Source: Acidobacteriota bacterium (GTDB taxonomy: Bacteria; Acidobacteriota; UBA6911; RPQK01; JAJDTT01). From it: 64,000 nucleotides of DNA. A program made the position numbers and the translations under genes. The notes beneath the pieces were generated by a model. The model was not told the DNA's origin and ran no database searches. It saw only the letters and a list, made by a program, of their open reading frames with translations. The stretch lies in NCBI GenBank assembly GCA_028874215.1, contig JAPPLF010000049.1:1-64000 (forward strand), in the 5' to 3' direction. Shown here in pieces: positions 27,116 to 35,929 of the stretch (the first letter of the stretch is position 1; every line of letters begins with the position of its first letter).

Positions 27116-28063
27116 ATGCGTTTCACTGAGTTTAGGAAGTCCCTGGCCCAGCCTCATTCCGTCTACGTCGTGGTTTCGACCCAGGACCTCTTTCTCAAGC
27201 GCGTCTACGACCTCTGCCGGGAACAGGTGGCGGAGTCGGCCCGGGATTTCGATTGGTCCGTTTTCGACCTGGAGAAGGATCCGGCCGGGGAGGTGGTCCA
27301 GGCCGCTCGCACGCTGCCGTGGGTCTCCAAGCGGCGATGGGTGTACGTGCGGGACCACGGCGGATCCGGATCCGGGCTGAAGGACTATGTGGCTCGCCCG
27401 GCGCCCCGGACCGTGCTGATTCTGGAGTTGAAGAAACGCTCCAGGGCCTTGTCGCGCCTACCCCTGGTCGAGTTCGACAAGAAGGTGGGGCCGGCCCGGT
27501 GGCTGCGGGCCTGGGCCAAGCGGGAGGACTATGTCCTGGAACCGGCGGCCGCGCGGGCCCTGGTCGAGTTGGTGGGGGACGACCTGGGCCGCCTCAGAAT
27601 GGAGTTGGAGAAACAGTTTCTGGCCCAATGGGAAAGCCGGAAAATCACTTCCGAGTCCGTCGCCGAAATGACCCTGGAGAGTCGGGAATACGACGTGTTC
27701 AACCTCATCGGCGCCATGGCCAAGGGGCAGTCCCCGGCGGCGCTCCTGATTCTCAACCGGCTCTTCGAGAAGGGCGTCGGCTTCCCCCAGATCCTGGCCA
27801 TGCTCTACTGGACCTTCAGACGGTTGTTGGTGGCCCGGGAGATGCTCGAGCGGGGACGGTCCTTTCAGGAGGTTCTCCGCAAGCTCAAGATCTGGAGCTA
27901 TCGCGGCCGGGAAGGGGAGGTGCGCCGCTACTCGCCCGATTGGATCCGGCGAGTCCTGATCCGGATTCGAGAAACGGATCGGGCCTGCAAGAGCGGCGTC
28001 TCCGAACCCCGGTTTCACCTGGAGCGCCTGCTCGTTGACACCTGTCGCCGGGGACAACTATAA
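27116..28063 (+). CDS. holA: DNA polymerase III delta subunit
   Basis: 315-residue clamp-loader subunit that opens the beta sliding clamp. The AAA-like N-terminal domain has the expected SVYVVVSTQDLFLKRVYD start, the middle helical domain includes GDDLGRLRMELEKQF, and the C-terminal domain has SREYDVFNLIGAMAKGQ and FPQILAMLYWTFRRLLVAREM; all are typical HolA blocks. It lacks a functional P-loop, as normal for delta. Its stop codon lies inside the -10 element of the rpsT promoter. A small hairpin (CGCCCG-TTCC-CGGGCG, 27084-27099 approximately) lies in the short gap after lptE, without a T-tract. Confidence 0.92.
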   Translation: MRFTEFRKSLAQPHSVYVVVSTQDLFLKRVYDLCREQVAESARDFDWSVFDLEKDPAGEVVQAARTLPWVSKRRWVYVRDHGGSGSGLKDYVARPAPRTVLILELKKRSRALSRLPLVEFDKKVGPARWLRAWAKREDYVLEPAAARALVELVGDDLGRLRMELEKQFLAQWESRKITSESVAEMTLESREYDVFNLIGAMAKGQSPAALLILNRLFEKGVGFPQILAMLYWTFRRLLVAREMLERGRSFQEVLRKLKIWSYRGREGEVRRYSPDWIRRVLIRIRETDRACKSGVSEPRFHLERLLVDTCRRGQL

Positions 28064-28064
28064 T
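28035..28064 (+). promoter_or_regulatory. Perfect-consensus sigma-70 promoter for rpsT
   Basis: TTGACA at 28035-28040 and TATAAT at 28059-28064 are both exact matches, with an 18-base spacer. The promoter lies within the last codons of holA, and the TAA inside the -10 box is the holA stop codon. Transcription should start near 28071, leaving a leader of about 18 bases with the GGGAG ribosome binding site before rpsT. Confidence 0.85.
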
Positions 28065-28088
28065 GCGCGCTGCTTTACGGGAGTCCAA

Positions 28089-28367
28089 ATGCCAAATATC
28101 AAGTCGGCGGACAAGCGCATGCGTCAGAGCCGAAGGCGCAGGATGCGAAACCGCCACTATCTGAGCCGGATGAGGACCGAAATCAAGCGTTTCCGCCGCA
28201 TGTTGGAGGAGGGCCGGTCCACGGACGCCGAGGACCATCTTCCCACCATCTACACCGTCATAGACCACACCGCCCAGAAGGGCGTCATTCATCGCCGGAC
28301 CGCCGCGCGCTACAAATCCCGGCTGACCCACTCGTTGAATCGGACCCTGGCGGCATCCTCGGGTTAG
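28089..28367 (+). CDS. rpsT: 30S ribosomal protein S20
   Basis: 92-residue primary 16S rRNA-binding protein. The N-terminus MPNIKSADKRMRQSRRRRMRN and the helical hairpin ending GVIHRRTAARYKSRLT are characteristic. Start at 28089 follows GGGAG at normal spacing. The stop codon TAG (28365-28367) coincides with the outer end of the palindromic element at 28365-28610; the base after the element would also complete TAG, so the protein end is the same with or without it. Confidence 0.96.
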   Translation: MPNIKSADKRMRQSRRRRMRNRHYLSRMRTEIKRFRRMLEEGRSTDAEDHLPTIYTVIDHTAQKGVIHRRTAARYKSRLTHSLNRTLAASSG

Positions 28368-28610
28368 CCCGCATTTCTCACCAGGTCGCTATGCGTATGA
28401 TGAAAAAGGATCTACTTTTTAGCATTTGCGCGAATTTTTCCAAGGTTTCTCCGAAACAGACTGCGCTGGGCGCGCGCTCGCTGGTCTTTTCGCCCTCAGC
28501 GCGCACGTGCTCCCTCAAACGTAGTCACCACTACGCTCTCGGTCGCGAGCACGCGCTGAGGGCGAAAATCCTGCGCGATCGTCACGCCCCCTGGTGAGAA
28601 AAGCGGGCTA
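28365..28610. mobile_element. 246-bp MITE-like element with 21-bp terminal inverted repeats
   Basis: The termini 28365-28385 and 28590-28610 are inverted repeats matching at 20 of 21 positions (outer sequence TAGCCCGC...; one T/A difference). Both ends are TA, as expected for a TA target duplication of IS630/mariner-type elements. Inside is a perfect 17-bp inverted repeat, TTTTCGCCCTCAGCGCG at 28487-28503 and its complement at 28552-28568, with CGTAGT-CACC-ACTACG at 28520-28535 at its centre. No transposase is encoded; open frames across it are low quality. It separates rpsT from phoH. The remaining 65 bases to phoH show no recognised signal. Confidence 0.65.
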
Positions 28611-28675
28611 GCAGTGGTTGCCTGGACCCCGACCCCATACATGTCCCCATTTGCACGGCTGCAAGATCCCCACTC

Positions 28676-29647
28676 TTGAAGAAGGTTCTCCTCCCGGACC
28701 AGTGCGCTGAAATTCTCTTCGACCTCCGGGACCGGAACGTGCGGTTGCTGGAGTCGCTGTTCCAGGTTCGGATCGGCGCGCGGGGCCCGCGCGTCTTCAT
28801 CGAGGGGGATGAGAAACACGAGAAGGTCCTGGAGAATCTCCTCACGGAATTTTCGTCTTTGGTCTCCAATGGATGCTCCTTCTCCAACGGCGAGCTGAGG
28901 GAAGCGTTCCAGCAGATCGCCGAAGGGGCGGGCGGGAGTCTCCACGATTTCTTTCCCAAGGCTCTGGTCCTGAAGACTCCCATACGGGAAGTGTCGCCGC
29001 GGAGTCTGAACCAGTCCCGTTACGTCCAGGCCATTCACCGCAACGATCTGGTCTTCGGCATCGGTCCGGCCGGCACGGGAAAGACCTACCTTGCGGTGGC
29101 GACGGCGGTCTCGTTTCTCCAGGACAAAAGAGTCCAGAGGATCGTGTTGTCCCGTCCCGCGGTGGAAGCGGGCGAACGGCTCGGGTTCCTCCCGGGGGAC
29201 CTCCAGGAAAAGGTCAACCCCTACTTGAGGCCCCTGTCGGACGCCTTGATCCACGTGATCGGGGCGGAGAGGGTGCAAAAGCTCATGGACCGGGAGATCA
29301 TCGAGATCGCTCCTCTGGCCTTCATGCGGGGGAGAACCCTGGGCGACTCGTTCATCATTCTGGACGAGGCCCAGAACTGCACCTCGGAGCAGATGAAGAT
29401 GTTCCTCACTCGAATCGGTCTCAATTCCAGGGCGGTCGTCACCGGGGACATTACTCAGATCGATCTTCCCCCGGGTCAAACGTCGGGCCTGGTGGAGGCC
29501 CGCGGGTTGCTCAAGGGCTTGCAGGGGATCTCGATCTGTGAGTTCGATCGCCGGGACGTGGTGCGCCACCGGCTCGTCAAGCGAATCATCCAAGCCTACG
29601 AGTCCATGGACCCGGGGGCCAAGAGAGGTGCGAGAAGTGGGTCGTGA
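28676..29647 (+). CDS. phoH: PhoH-family ATPase
   Basis: 323-residue PhoH-like protein with the Walker A motif at residues 130-137 (GPAGTGKT) and Walker B in FIILDEAQNCTSEQMKMFLTRIG. The preceding domain (to about residue 110) matches the N-terminal region of PhoH/YbeZ proteins, linked to RNA metabolism and ribosome quality with YbeY. The start is TTG 28676; no better start upstream because of the palindromic element. The usual ybeY neighbour is absent; ddl follows instead. Confidence 0.92.
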   Translation: MKKVLLPDQCAEILFDLRDRNVRLLESLFQVRIGARGPRVFIEGDEKHEKVLENLLTEFSSLVSNGCSFSNGELREAFQQIAEGAGGSLHDFFPKALVLKTPIREVSPRSLNQSRYVQAIHRNDLVFGIGPAGTGKTYLAVATAVSFLQDKRVQRIVLSRPAVEAGERLGFLPGDLQEKVNPYLRPLSDALIHVIGAERVQKLMDREIIEIAPLAFMRGRTLGDSFIILDEAQNCTSEQMKMFLTRIGLNSRAVVTGDITQIDLPPGQTSGLVEARGLLKGLQGISICEFDRRDVVRHRLVKRIIQAYESMDPGAKRGARSGS

Positions 29648-29728
29648 GGGGGGACGGGAGCTCCCTCGCCGGATGTTTTTCGGTGAGATCGCCGCGGTTG
29701 GCTTCCAGGTCCCGGGCCCGGATATTCG

Positions 29729-30808
29729 ATGCCGATGACGGACAGCAGGATTCACGTGGTGGTCCTCTGCGGAGGACGCTCCGCCGAGCATGACGTCTCC
29801 CTCGTCTCGACCCGGTCGATTCTGAACCACCTGGACCCGGGACGGCACCGGATCTCGGTCATGGGTCTGAACCGGCAGGGCGGAAGCTACGATCCTCAGT
29901 TTCTGCGCCGGAAGTTGGAGCTCTCGCCGGACGGACCCTGGGAGTTTCCCACCGGATCGGAGCACTGGCTCGCGGTTCTGGCAGCACTGCCGCCCCCGCC
30001 GCCCGTCGTGTTCCCGGTGCTGCACGGACCGTTCGGAGAGGACGGCACCGTACAGGGAGCATTGGAGGTGTTGGGGCTGCCCTACGTGGGAGCCGGCGTG
30101 CTGGGCTCGTCCCTGGCCATGAACAAGGTCTGGTGCAAACAGGTGCTGGCCCACGCCGGGCTGCCGGTCCTACCCTTCGTGAGCACGACCAGAGCGGGAT
30201 GGGAGGAGGACCCCGACCGGGTCGTGGCGAGGATCGAGAACGACCTCGCATACCCCGTATTCGTGAAGCCGGCCAACATGGGTTCGTCCGTCGGAGTCGG
30301 CAAGAGCCGCGACTCCGGGGAACTCCGGCGCCATCTGGAGGAAGCCCTGAGATTTGACCTGCTGGTTTTTGCCGAGCAGGGCGTCGACGCCCGGGAGATC
30401 GAAGTTTCGGTCCTGGGGAATGAACATCCCAGGGCCTCCATCGCGGGCGAGATCGTTCCCTCCGGGGAATTCTACGACTACGCCGCCAAGTACCTGGACG
30501 GGACCAGCCGGTTGCTGATCCCGGCGCCCCTCTCCCGGGATCGGATGGACGAAGTGCGGCGGCTGGCCCTGGAGACCTGCCGAACTCTGGGAGTGGAGGG
30601 CATGGCCCGGGTCGATTTCCTGCTGGAGAAGGACAGCCACCGGCTCTGGATCAACGAAGCCAACACCATTCCGGGATTCACCCAGATCAGCATGTATCCC
30701 AAGCTCTGGCAGGCTTCGGGTTTGAGCTATCCCGGCCTGATCGAAAAGCTCATCGATCTGGGTTTAAAGCGGCATCGAGCCCGGCAGGGACTCTCGGTCG
30801 AGCGCTGA
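29729..30808 (+). CDS. ddl: D-alanine--D-alanine ligase
   Basis: 359-residue ATP-grasp ligase forming the D-Ala-D-Ala dipeptide of peptidoglycan. Family motifs: VVVLCGGRSAEHDVSLVS at the N-terminus, FPVLHGPFGEDGTVQG, YVGAGVLGSSLAMNK, FVKPANMGSSVGVGK, DAREIEVSVLGN and the metal-binding INEANTIPGFTQISMYP near the C-terminus. Length is at the upper end of the family, in the VanA-like long group. Situated 81 bases after phoH, probably same transcript. Confidence 0.95.
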   Translation: MPMTDSRIHVVVLCGGRSAEHDVSLVSTRSILNHLDPGRHRISVMGLNRQGGSYDPQFLRRKLELSPDGPWEFPTGSEHWLAVLAALPPPPPVVFPVLHGPFGEDGTVQGALEVLGLPYVGAGVLGSSLAMNKVWCKQVLAHAGLPVLPFVSTTRAGWEEDPDRVVARIENDLAYPVFVKPANMGSSVGVGKSRDSGELRRHLEEALRFDLLVFAEQGVDAREIEVSVLGNEHPRASIAGEIVPSGEFYDYAAKYLDGTSRLLIPAPLSRDRMDEVRRLALETCRTLGVEGMARVDFLLEKDSHRLWINEANTIPGFTQISMYPKLWQASGLSYPGLIEKLIDLGLKRHRARQGLSVER

Positions 30809-30871
30809 AAACATTGCCGAGCAAGCTCATCGCAGGCGTCGAACCCCTGTCTCGCGTTCCCGGCACTCTTC

Positions 30872-30900
30872 TTGAAGGTCGGGGACCCATTTGCTAAATT
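30872..30900 (+). promoter_or_regulatory. Possible sigma-70 promoter before the YdcH-like gene
   Basis: TTGAAG (30872-30877) and TAAATT (30895-30900) with a 17-base spacer, each 4 of 6 to consensus. It lies in the 149-base gap after ddl, so the YdcH-like gene may have its own promoter. Confidence 0.35.
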
Positions 30901-30957
30901 CATGCGTCGGTACGAGGTGCTGCGTGCCGTGGTTCAAGCCCCGGGAGGAAGCGCGCG

Positions 30958-31188
30958 ATGGATGAGGCCGCTCTCAAAAGTCATCTGATGGAGACGGACA
31001 AGGAGTTTTCCCGGCTCGCCTTGGAGCACCAGGGCTACGAGCGCCAACTGGAGGAGCTTGTTCGCCGGGTCTACCTGAACCCGGAAGAGAAGTTGCGTGA
31101 GAGCGTCATCAAGAAAAAGAAGCTGGCCCTGAAGGATCAGATGCAGGTGATCATCCATCGACACCGGATGGAGGCGCAGACCGGCTAG
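30958..31188 (+). CDS. YdcH/DUF465-family small protein
   Basis: 76-residue soluble, strongly charged coiled-coil protein. The pattern LMETDKEFSRLALEHQGYERQLEELV, followed by LNPEEKLRES and KKKKLALKDQMQVIIHRHR, fits the DUF465 family. Molecular function of the family is not established. GGGAGGAA upstream supports the start. It stands alone between ddl and psd. Confidence 0.75.
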   Translation: MDEAALKSHLMETDKEFSRLALEHQGYERQLEELVRRVYLNPEEKLRESVIKKKKLALKDQMQVIIHRHRMEAQTG

Positions 31189-31344
31189 GTTTTCGTCCGC
31201 CTGCGGCGAATCCGGACTTTCGTTCGTATCTCCCTTGATTCCCGCTCAGTCCAGGCGGGGGATGCCCTCCTGGAAGGAGTCCATTGTCTTGCCCGGGAAC
31301 CCAATTCAGGTCCGGCTCCCGGCCAAAGTTCGGAGCATCCGCCC

Positions 31345-31950
31345 ATGGCCCGAGACGGCTATTATTTCTTTCTTCCCCTGGTGGCGTTGACCCTGGTCCT
31401 GGCGTGGCTACAGGTCATGGCCCTGGGCGTGGTCACCCTCATCCTGGCGGCGTTCGTCGCCTGGTTTTTCCGTGATCCGAACCGCTCCGTTCCCGATGAT
31501 CCCGACGCCGTGGTCAGCCCGGCGGACGGAAAGATCGTTCGCGTGAGATCGTTTGAGGAGGGCACCGAGGTCAGTATTTTTCTTTCGATCTGGAACGTTC
31601 ACGTCAATCGTTCCCCGGTGGAAGGTGTCCTGGTCCGGAAGGAACACCGCTCCGGACGGTTTCATCTCGCCTGGGACGACCGGGCTTCGGTTGAGAACGA
31701 GCGGGTCATACTGACCGTTTCAGGCGACAGGCCCCTGACCTTCGCTCTGGTGGCGGGGGTATTGGCGCGCCGAATCCGGGTCTGGAAGAATGAGGGAGAC
31801 GTCCTCGGCAGGGGTGATAGAATAGGCCTTATTCGATTCGGCAGCCGTGTCGATCTGTTCTTTCCGGGGAATTGCGACTTGGTGGTCAGTGAAGGCGATC
31901 GAGTCTACGGCGGCAGCACCGTCCTGGCGTATTGGAACTCCGGGCCGTGA
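31345..31950 (+). CDS. psd: Phosphatidylserine decarboxylase (short type)
   Basis: 201-residue pyruvoyl enzyme converting phosphatidylserine to phosphatidylethanolamine. One or two N-terminal membrane segments (about residues 7-40) anchor it. Family motifs: VVSPADGKIVRV, FLSIWNVHVNRSPVEG (catalytic His) and RFGSRVDLFFP, where autocleavage between G166 and S167 should create the pyruvoyl group. Length fits the short single-domain class rather than the E. coli class (about 320). It overlaps pssA by four bases (GTGA), so the two steps of PE synthesis are coupled. Confidence 0.93.
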   Translation: MARDGYYFFLPLVALTLVLAWLQVMALGVVTLILAAFVAWFFRDPNRSVPDDPDAVVSPADGKIVRVRSFEEGTEVSIFLSIWNVHVNRSPVEGVLVRKEHRSGRFHLAWDDRASVENERVILTVSGDRPLTFALVAGVLARRIRVWKNEGDVLGRGDRIGLIRFGSRVDLFFPGNCDLVVSEGDRVYGGSTVLAYWNSGP

Positions 31951-32744
31951 AAAAGTTGAGACGTAACGAACGGCGATTCACAGGTCCCAGGGGCCCCAGG
32001 AAGCGATTTCGCCGTAGCGTCTTCATCCTGCCTTCGCTCTTCACCGTGGGGAACATGTTCGCGGGCTTCTTCGCCCTGGTGTCCATACTCAACGAGCACT
32101 ACCAGGCGGCGGCGATCGCCATCGGGATCGCCGTCGTCCTGGACGGATTGGACGGCCGGGTGGCGCGAATGGCCAATGCCACCAGCGATTTCGGCGTTCA
32201 GTTGGACTCCCTGGCCGACGTTGTCAGCTTCGGAATCGCACCGGCGGTGCTCATTTACTCCTGGGGACTGGCCGACCTGGGCAATTTCGCCCGTTTTTCG
32301 GCCTTCTTCTTCTTTATCTGCGGGGCGGTGCGCCTCGCCCGGTTCAACGTCCAGTTGAAGGAGATGAAGTATTTCGCCGGACTTCCCATCCCGGCGGCGG
32401 CGGCCTTTGTGGCGGCGATCATCCACTACTTCGAGACCCCTCCCGACACGGTCTTCTTCAAGGTCTCACTGGTCGCCATGAACTATGCGGTGGCCTGTCT
32501 CATGGTGAGCACGGTCCGCTATCCGTCGTTCAAACGGCTCAATCTGGGAGGCAGGAAGTCTCATCTGCTGGTTGTGATTCTGGCCTTGATGGTGGCCGCC
32601 GTGTTCTTCTATTCGCGGCAGTCCTTGATGGCCATGGCTTCCGGTTACCTTCTCAGCGGCGTTGTTCTCAGGGGTTACCAGTTCGTGCGTTTTCGACTCA
32701 AGGAGCCGGCCTCTCTGGAGGAACAGGAAGTTCGACCGGACTGA
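31947..32744 (+). CDS. pssA: CDP-diacylglycerol--serine O-phosphatidyltransferase
   Basis: 265-residue membrane enzyme making phosphatidylserine. The full CDP-alcohol phosphatidyltransferase signature is present: D66-x2-D69-G70-x2-A73-R74-x8-G83-x3-D87-x3-D91. About seven hydrophobic segments follow an Arg/Lys-rich N-terminus. I prefer GTG 31947, which overlaps the psd stop, over TTG 31932. The product is the substrate of the upstream psd gene. The 264-base gap that follows, before mgtE, shows no gene or magnesium riboswitch that I can recognise. Confidence 0.93.
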   Translation: MKKLRRNERRFTGPRGPRKRFRRSVFILPSLFTVGNMFAGFFALVSILNEHYQAAAIAIGIAVVLDGLDGRVARMANATSDFGVQLDSLADVVSFGIAPAVLIYSWGLADLGNFARFSAFFFFICGAVRLARFNVQLKEMKYFAGLPIPAAAAFVAAIIHYFETPPDTVFFKVSLVAMNYAVACLMVSTVRYPSFKRLNLGGRKSHLLVVILALMVAAVFFYSRQSLMAMASGYLLSGVVLRGYQFVRFRLKEPASLEEQEVRPD

Positions 32745-33008
32745 GTGCCCATTCGGTGCTCCGTTTCACGAAACAGGAAGTTTTCGGCGGCGGGCACGCA
32801 TTTCTCGCTCGGGTGCACCCGGCACGGTCCGGAACCGGAAAACCTCGATCCCCGACGAGGACGAACAAATGCCCCGCAACGTGATTTTTTTCGTGGTCAC
32901 GCGGCGACCCGACGAGAATTCTGGGTTACGATGGCGCCGAACGAACCTGTCCCGTGTCCAACCTCCGCAGCGGGACTGAACTGAGGCGCTTGCGCCGGGG
33001 GTGAGAGT

Positions 33009-34376
33009 ATGCAGACGCATAAGATTCATCTGCTGGCACAATCCGTCCGCCGCCTCCTGAGGCGGAGTGCGTTCGAGCACGTCGCCAACCTTCTGTCCAA
33101 GCTGCGCCCCGGCGACATCTCCCACATCATGCTGGAGCTGGGTGAGCTGCAGCAGCGGCGGGTCTTCTCGCTGCTCATCAAGAAGGACAAGGACCTGGCG
33201 GGACAGACTCTCACCGGGATGGGTCTCGATCCGGCCATTGCGCTTCTGGCCCACTTTTCCGCCGACGAGGCGGCCGCGGTCCTCCAGGAGCTGGAGAGCG
33301 ACGACGCCGCCCAATTCATCTCGGCCCTGCCCGAAGACCGGGCCGCGGCAATCCTGGATCTGATGGCCACGGAGGAATCGGCCGAAGTCCAGGGCCTGCT
33401 GGAGCATGAGGCGGAAACCGCCGGCCGGATCATGACTCCCAACGTGCTGGCCTTCCAGGAGGTCGTGACGGTGGGCGAGGCCATCCACACGATCCAGACC
33501 GCTGAAGATCTGGAAATGTCCTTCTATGTCTATGTGGTGGACAAACGGTCTCATCTGGTCGGGATCGTCTCCCTGCGGGGACTGATCATGGTTCCTCCCA
33601 GCACGCCGCTGAGAAAGATCATGACCACCGACATCCTCTCGGTGCGGACCGATACGGACCAGGAAGAAGTGGCACGGCAAGTGGCCCTCTACGACCTCCT
33701 GGCCATCCCGGTGGTGGACGAGGAGAACAAGCTCGTGGGCGTGATCACCGTGGACGACGTGATCGACGTCATCAAGGAAGAGGCCACCGAGGACATCTTC
33801 TACATGGCGGGCGTGGAGAGTGACGATCGGATCTACACACCGCCTCGGAAATCGGTGAGAAAACGGCTGCCGTGGCTGCTCATCAATCTGGTGACGGCTC
33901 TGCTGGCGGCCACGATCGTCGCCTTTTTCGAACCCACCATCGCCAAGTTTTCGTATCTGGCCGTCTTTCTGCCGGTGGTGGCCGGGATGGGGGGCAATTC
34001 GGGGACCCAGACCTTGACTGTGATCGTCCGCGGACTCGCCCTGGGAGAGGTGACCTGGAAGAGCAGTCGAGCGGCGTTGGGAAAGGAACTGGCGGTCGCC
34101 CTCACCAATGGAGTCGTCTTGGGATTGTTGTGCGGGGCCGTGGCTTTCGCCTGGAAGGGCAGCTTTGAGTTGGGATTCGTTTTGGGCGGGGCGCTCATCA
34201 TCAACATTCTCGTGGCCGGCATCGTCGGCACATTGATTCCCCTGTTTCTGATCAAACTCAACGTCGACCCCGCCGTCGCTTCGAGCATCATTCTGACCAC
34301 CTTCACGGACATGGTCGGTTTTCTTTCCTTCCTGGGATTGGCGACGTATTTCCTGACCGTCGTCTCCTCCTCATGA
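33009..34376 (+). CDS. mgtE: Magnesium transporter MgtE
   Basis: 455-residue Mg2+ channel. It has the cytoplasmic helical N domain (residues about 10-130, with SALPEDRAAAILD), a CBS-domain pair (about 135-260; MTPNVLAFQEV and MTTDILSVRTD) that senses Mg2+, a connecting helix, and five C-terminal membrane helices including LPVVAGMGGNSGTQTLTVIVRG, the pore segment. The start follows GGGGGTGAGAGT. Its TGA overlaps the ATG of recO. Confidence 0.95.
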   Translation: MQTHKIHLLAQSVRRLLRRSAFEHVANLLSKLRPGDISHIMLELGELQQRRVFSLLIKKDKDLAGQTLTGMGLDPAIALLAHFSADEAAAVLQELESDDAAQFISALPEDRAAAILDLMATEESAEVQGLLEHEAETAGRIMTPNVLAFQEVVTVGEAIHTIQTAEDLEMSFYVYVVDKRSHLVGIVSLRGLIMVPPSTPLRKIMTTDILSVRTDTDQEEVARQVALYDLLAIPVVDEENKLVGVITVDDVIDVIKEEATEDIFYMAGVESDDRIYTPPRKSVRKRLPWLLINLVTALLAATIVAFFEPTIAKFSYLAVFLPVVAGMGGNSGTQTLTVIVRGLALGEVTWKSSRAALGKELAVALTNGVVLGLLCGAVAFAWKGSFELGFVLGGALIINILVAGIVGTLIPLFLIKLNVDPAVASSIILTTFTDMVGFLSFLGLATYFLTVVSSS

Positions 34377-35014
34377 GCCGCCACCAATCCGAGGCGATCA
34401 CCCTCAGAACCTATCCTTTCTCCGAATCGCACAAGATTGCCGTCTTCTTTACCCGGAGTTTCGGGAAATTGCGGGGCATCGCTCACGGCGCCCGAAAGTC
34501 AGGCGGCCGATTCGGGGGCAGCCTGGAGCCCCTGAACTACGTGAAGTTGAGCTTTCATCGCAAGGAGCACCAGGAACTGGCGGTGATCCGGAGTTGCGAG
34601 GTGTTGCGGGTCTTTCCGCGGGGAAGCACCACGTTGGAGTCCACACTGCATCTGAGCTATTTTGCCGAGCTTCTGCTTGAGTTCAGCCGGGAACAGGAGG
34701 AGAGCGAGCATCTCTTCCGCCTGGCCCTGGCCGTTCTTGCGGCCGTCGGTTCGGTCCCCATCTCCCTGTTGTCCCGTTACCTGGAACTCTGGACCCTCAG
34801 GTTGGAAGGGGTTCTTCCCGACCTTGGCGGCGAACTGTCCCGCCCACTGGCGGCCAGGGCCAAGTCTTTCATGCGGGTGCCGCCGGCCTCGCTGAAGGCG
34901 GAGTGCCTGACCCTTGAGGAGGACAAAACGTTAGCGCGCTTTTCGGAGAAGTTGTTAGAATACCACCTCGAAAAACCGCTGAAGACCCGGAAACTGCTGA
35001 AGGAACTCCTCTGA
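34373..35014 (+). CDS. recO: DNA repair protein RecO (no zinc finger)
   Basis: 213-residue RecF-pathway mediator that helps load RecA on gapped DNA. The OB-fold N-terminus is recognisable (SEAITLRTYPFSESHKIAVFFTRSFGKLRGIAHGARK, FGGSLEPLNYVKL). The C-terminal helical part is short, and the Cys4 zinc finger seen in many RecO proteins after the GxLPxL segment is absent: GVLPDLGGEL runs straight into a Cys-poor stretch. Some RecO proteins naturally lack the finger, so this is not proof of decay. It overlaps mgtE by four bases and precedes glyQ. Confidence 0.83.
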   Translation: MSRHQSEAITLRTYPFSESHKIAVFFTRSFGKLRGIAHGARKSGGRFGGSLEPLNYVKLSFHRKEHQELAVIRSCEVLRVFPRGSTTLESTLHLSYFAELLLEFSREQEESEHLFRLALAVLAAVGSVPISLLSRYLELWTLRLEGVLPDLGGELSRPLAARAKSFMRVPPASLKAECLTLEEDKTLARFSEKLLEYHLEKPLKTRKLLKELL

Positions 35015-35023
35015 AACCCGGCA

Positions 35024-35929
35024 ATGAACGAATCCGACTGTGCAGCATCCAGGGATGGAGCCGAAGCTCCGCAGACTTTTCAGGACATCGTGCACCGTCT
35101 GCTCGAATTCTGGATGGACGCGGGTTGTGTGGCGCAACAGCCCTACGACACCGAGGTCGGCGCCGGGACCATGCACCCGGAAACCTTTCTGCGGGTTCTG
35201 GGCCCTGAACCCTACAGCGTCGTCTACGTCCAGCCCAGCCGCCGGCCGGCCGACGGACGGTACGGACAGAATCCGAATCGACTCTATCGCCACCACCAGT
35301 TGCAGGTCATTCTCAAGCCGTCGCCGGAGAACATTCAGGACCTTTACCTCGAGAGCCTTGGGAGCATCGGCGTGGATCTGAAGCGTCACGACATCCGTTT
35401 CGAAGAGGACAATTGGGAGAGTCCCACCCTGGGCGCCTGGGGCGTGGGCTGGCAAGTGCTCCTGGACGGGCTCGAGATCACGCAGTTCACCTATTTTCAG
35501 CAGGCCGGCGGTATCGAATTGATGCCGGTCCCGGTGGAGCTGACCTACGGGCTGGAGAGGATCGCAGCCTTCATCTCAGGCGAGGACAGCGTTTACCAAC
35601 TCCGGTGGAACCGGGAGCAGACGTACGGGCAGATTCGTTGGCTGGAAGAGGCCGAGTTCTCCCGTTACAGCTTCGAGGTTGCCGACACGGATCTGCTTTT
35701 CAACCTGTTTCGACTCTACGAGGAGGAATGCCGGCGTTGCCACGAGGCCAGATGCGTCCTCCCGGCGTACGACTATTGTCTGAAGTGCTCCCACACCTTC
35801 AACCTGCTGGACAGCCGGGGCGCCATCAGTGTCACCGAGCGCGTCGCCCTGATTGCCCGGGTGCGCGCCCTGGCAGTGGCGACGGCACGGCTTTACCTGG
35901 AAGATCATGGGTCACAGCTTTCTGCTTGA
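35024..35929 (+). CDS. glyQ: Glycyl-tRNA synthetase alpha subunit
   Basis: 301-residue catalytic subunit of the tetrameric bacterial glycyl-tRNA synthetase (class II). Signature blocks: [61 protein letters not shown] and [27 protein letters not shown]. It overlaps glyS by 23 bases, the normal pairing. Confidence 0.97.
   Translation: MNESDCAASRDGAEAPQTFQDIVHRLLEFWMDAGCVAQQPYDTEVGAGTMHPETFLRVLGPEPYSVVYVQPSRRPADGRYGQNPNRLYRHHQLQVILKPSPENIQDLYLESLGSIGVDLKRHDIRFEEDNWESPTLGAWGVGWQVLLDGLEITQFTYFQQAGGIELMPVPVELTYGLERIAAFISGEDSVYQLRWNREQTYGQIRWLEEAEFSRYSFEVADTDLLFNLFRLYEEECRRCHEARCVLPAYDYCLKCSHTFNLLDSRGAISVTERVALIARVRALAVATARLYLEDHGSQLSA

Noticed and set aside
28496-30154. 552-residue minus-strand frame over the palindromic element, phoH and ddl
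   Set aside because: Shadow of phoH and ddl; Arg/Asp/Gln-rich low-complexity translation.
32745-33008. Possible magnesium riboswitch before mgtE
   Set aside because: I could not find the conserved M-box or ykoK segments; only short GC palindromes are present.
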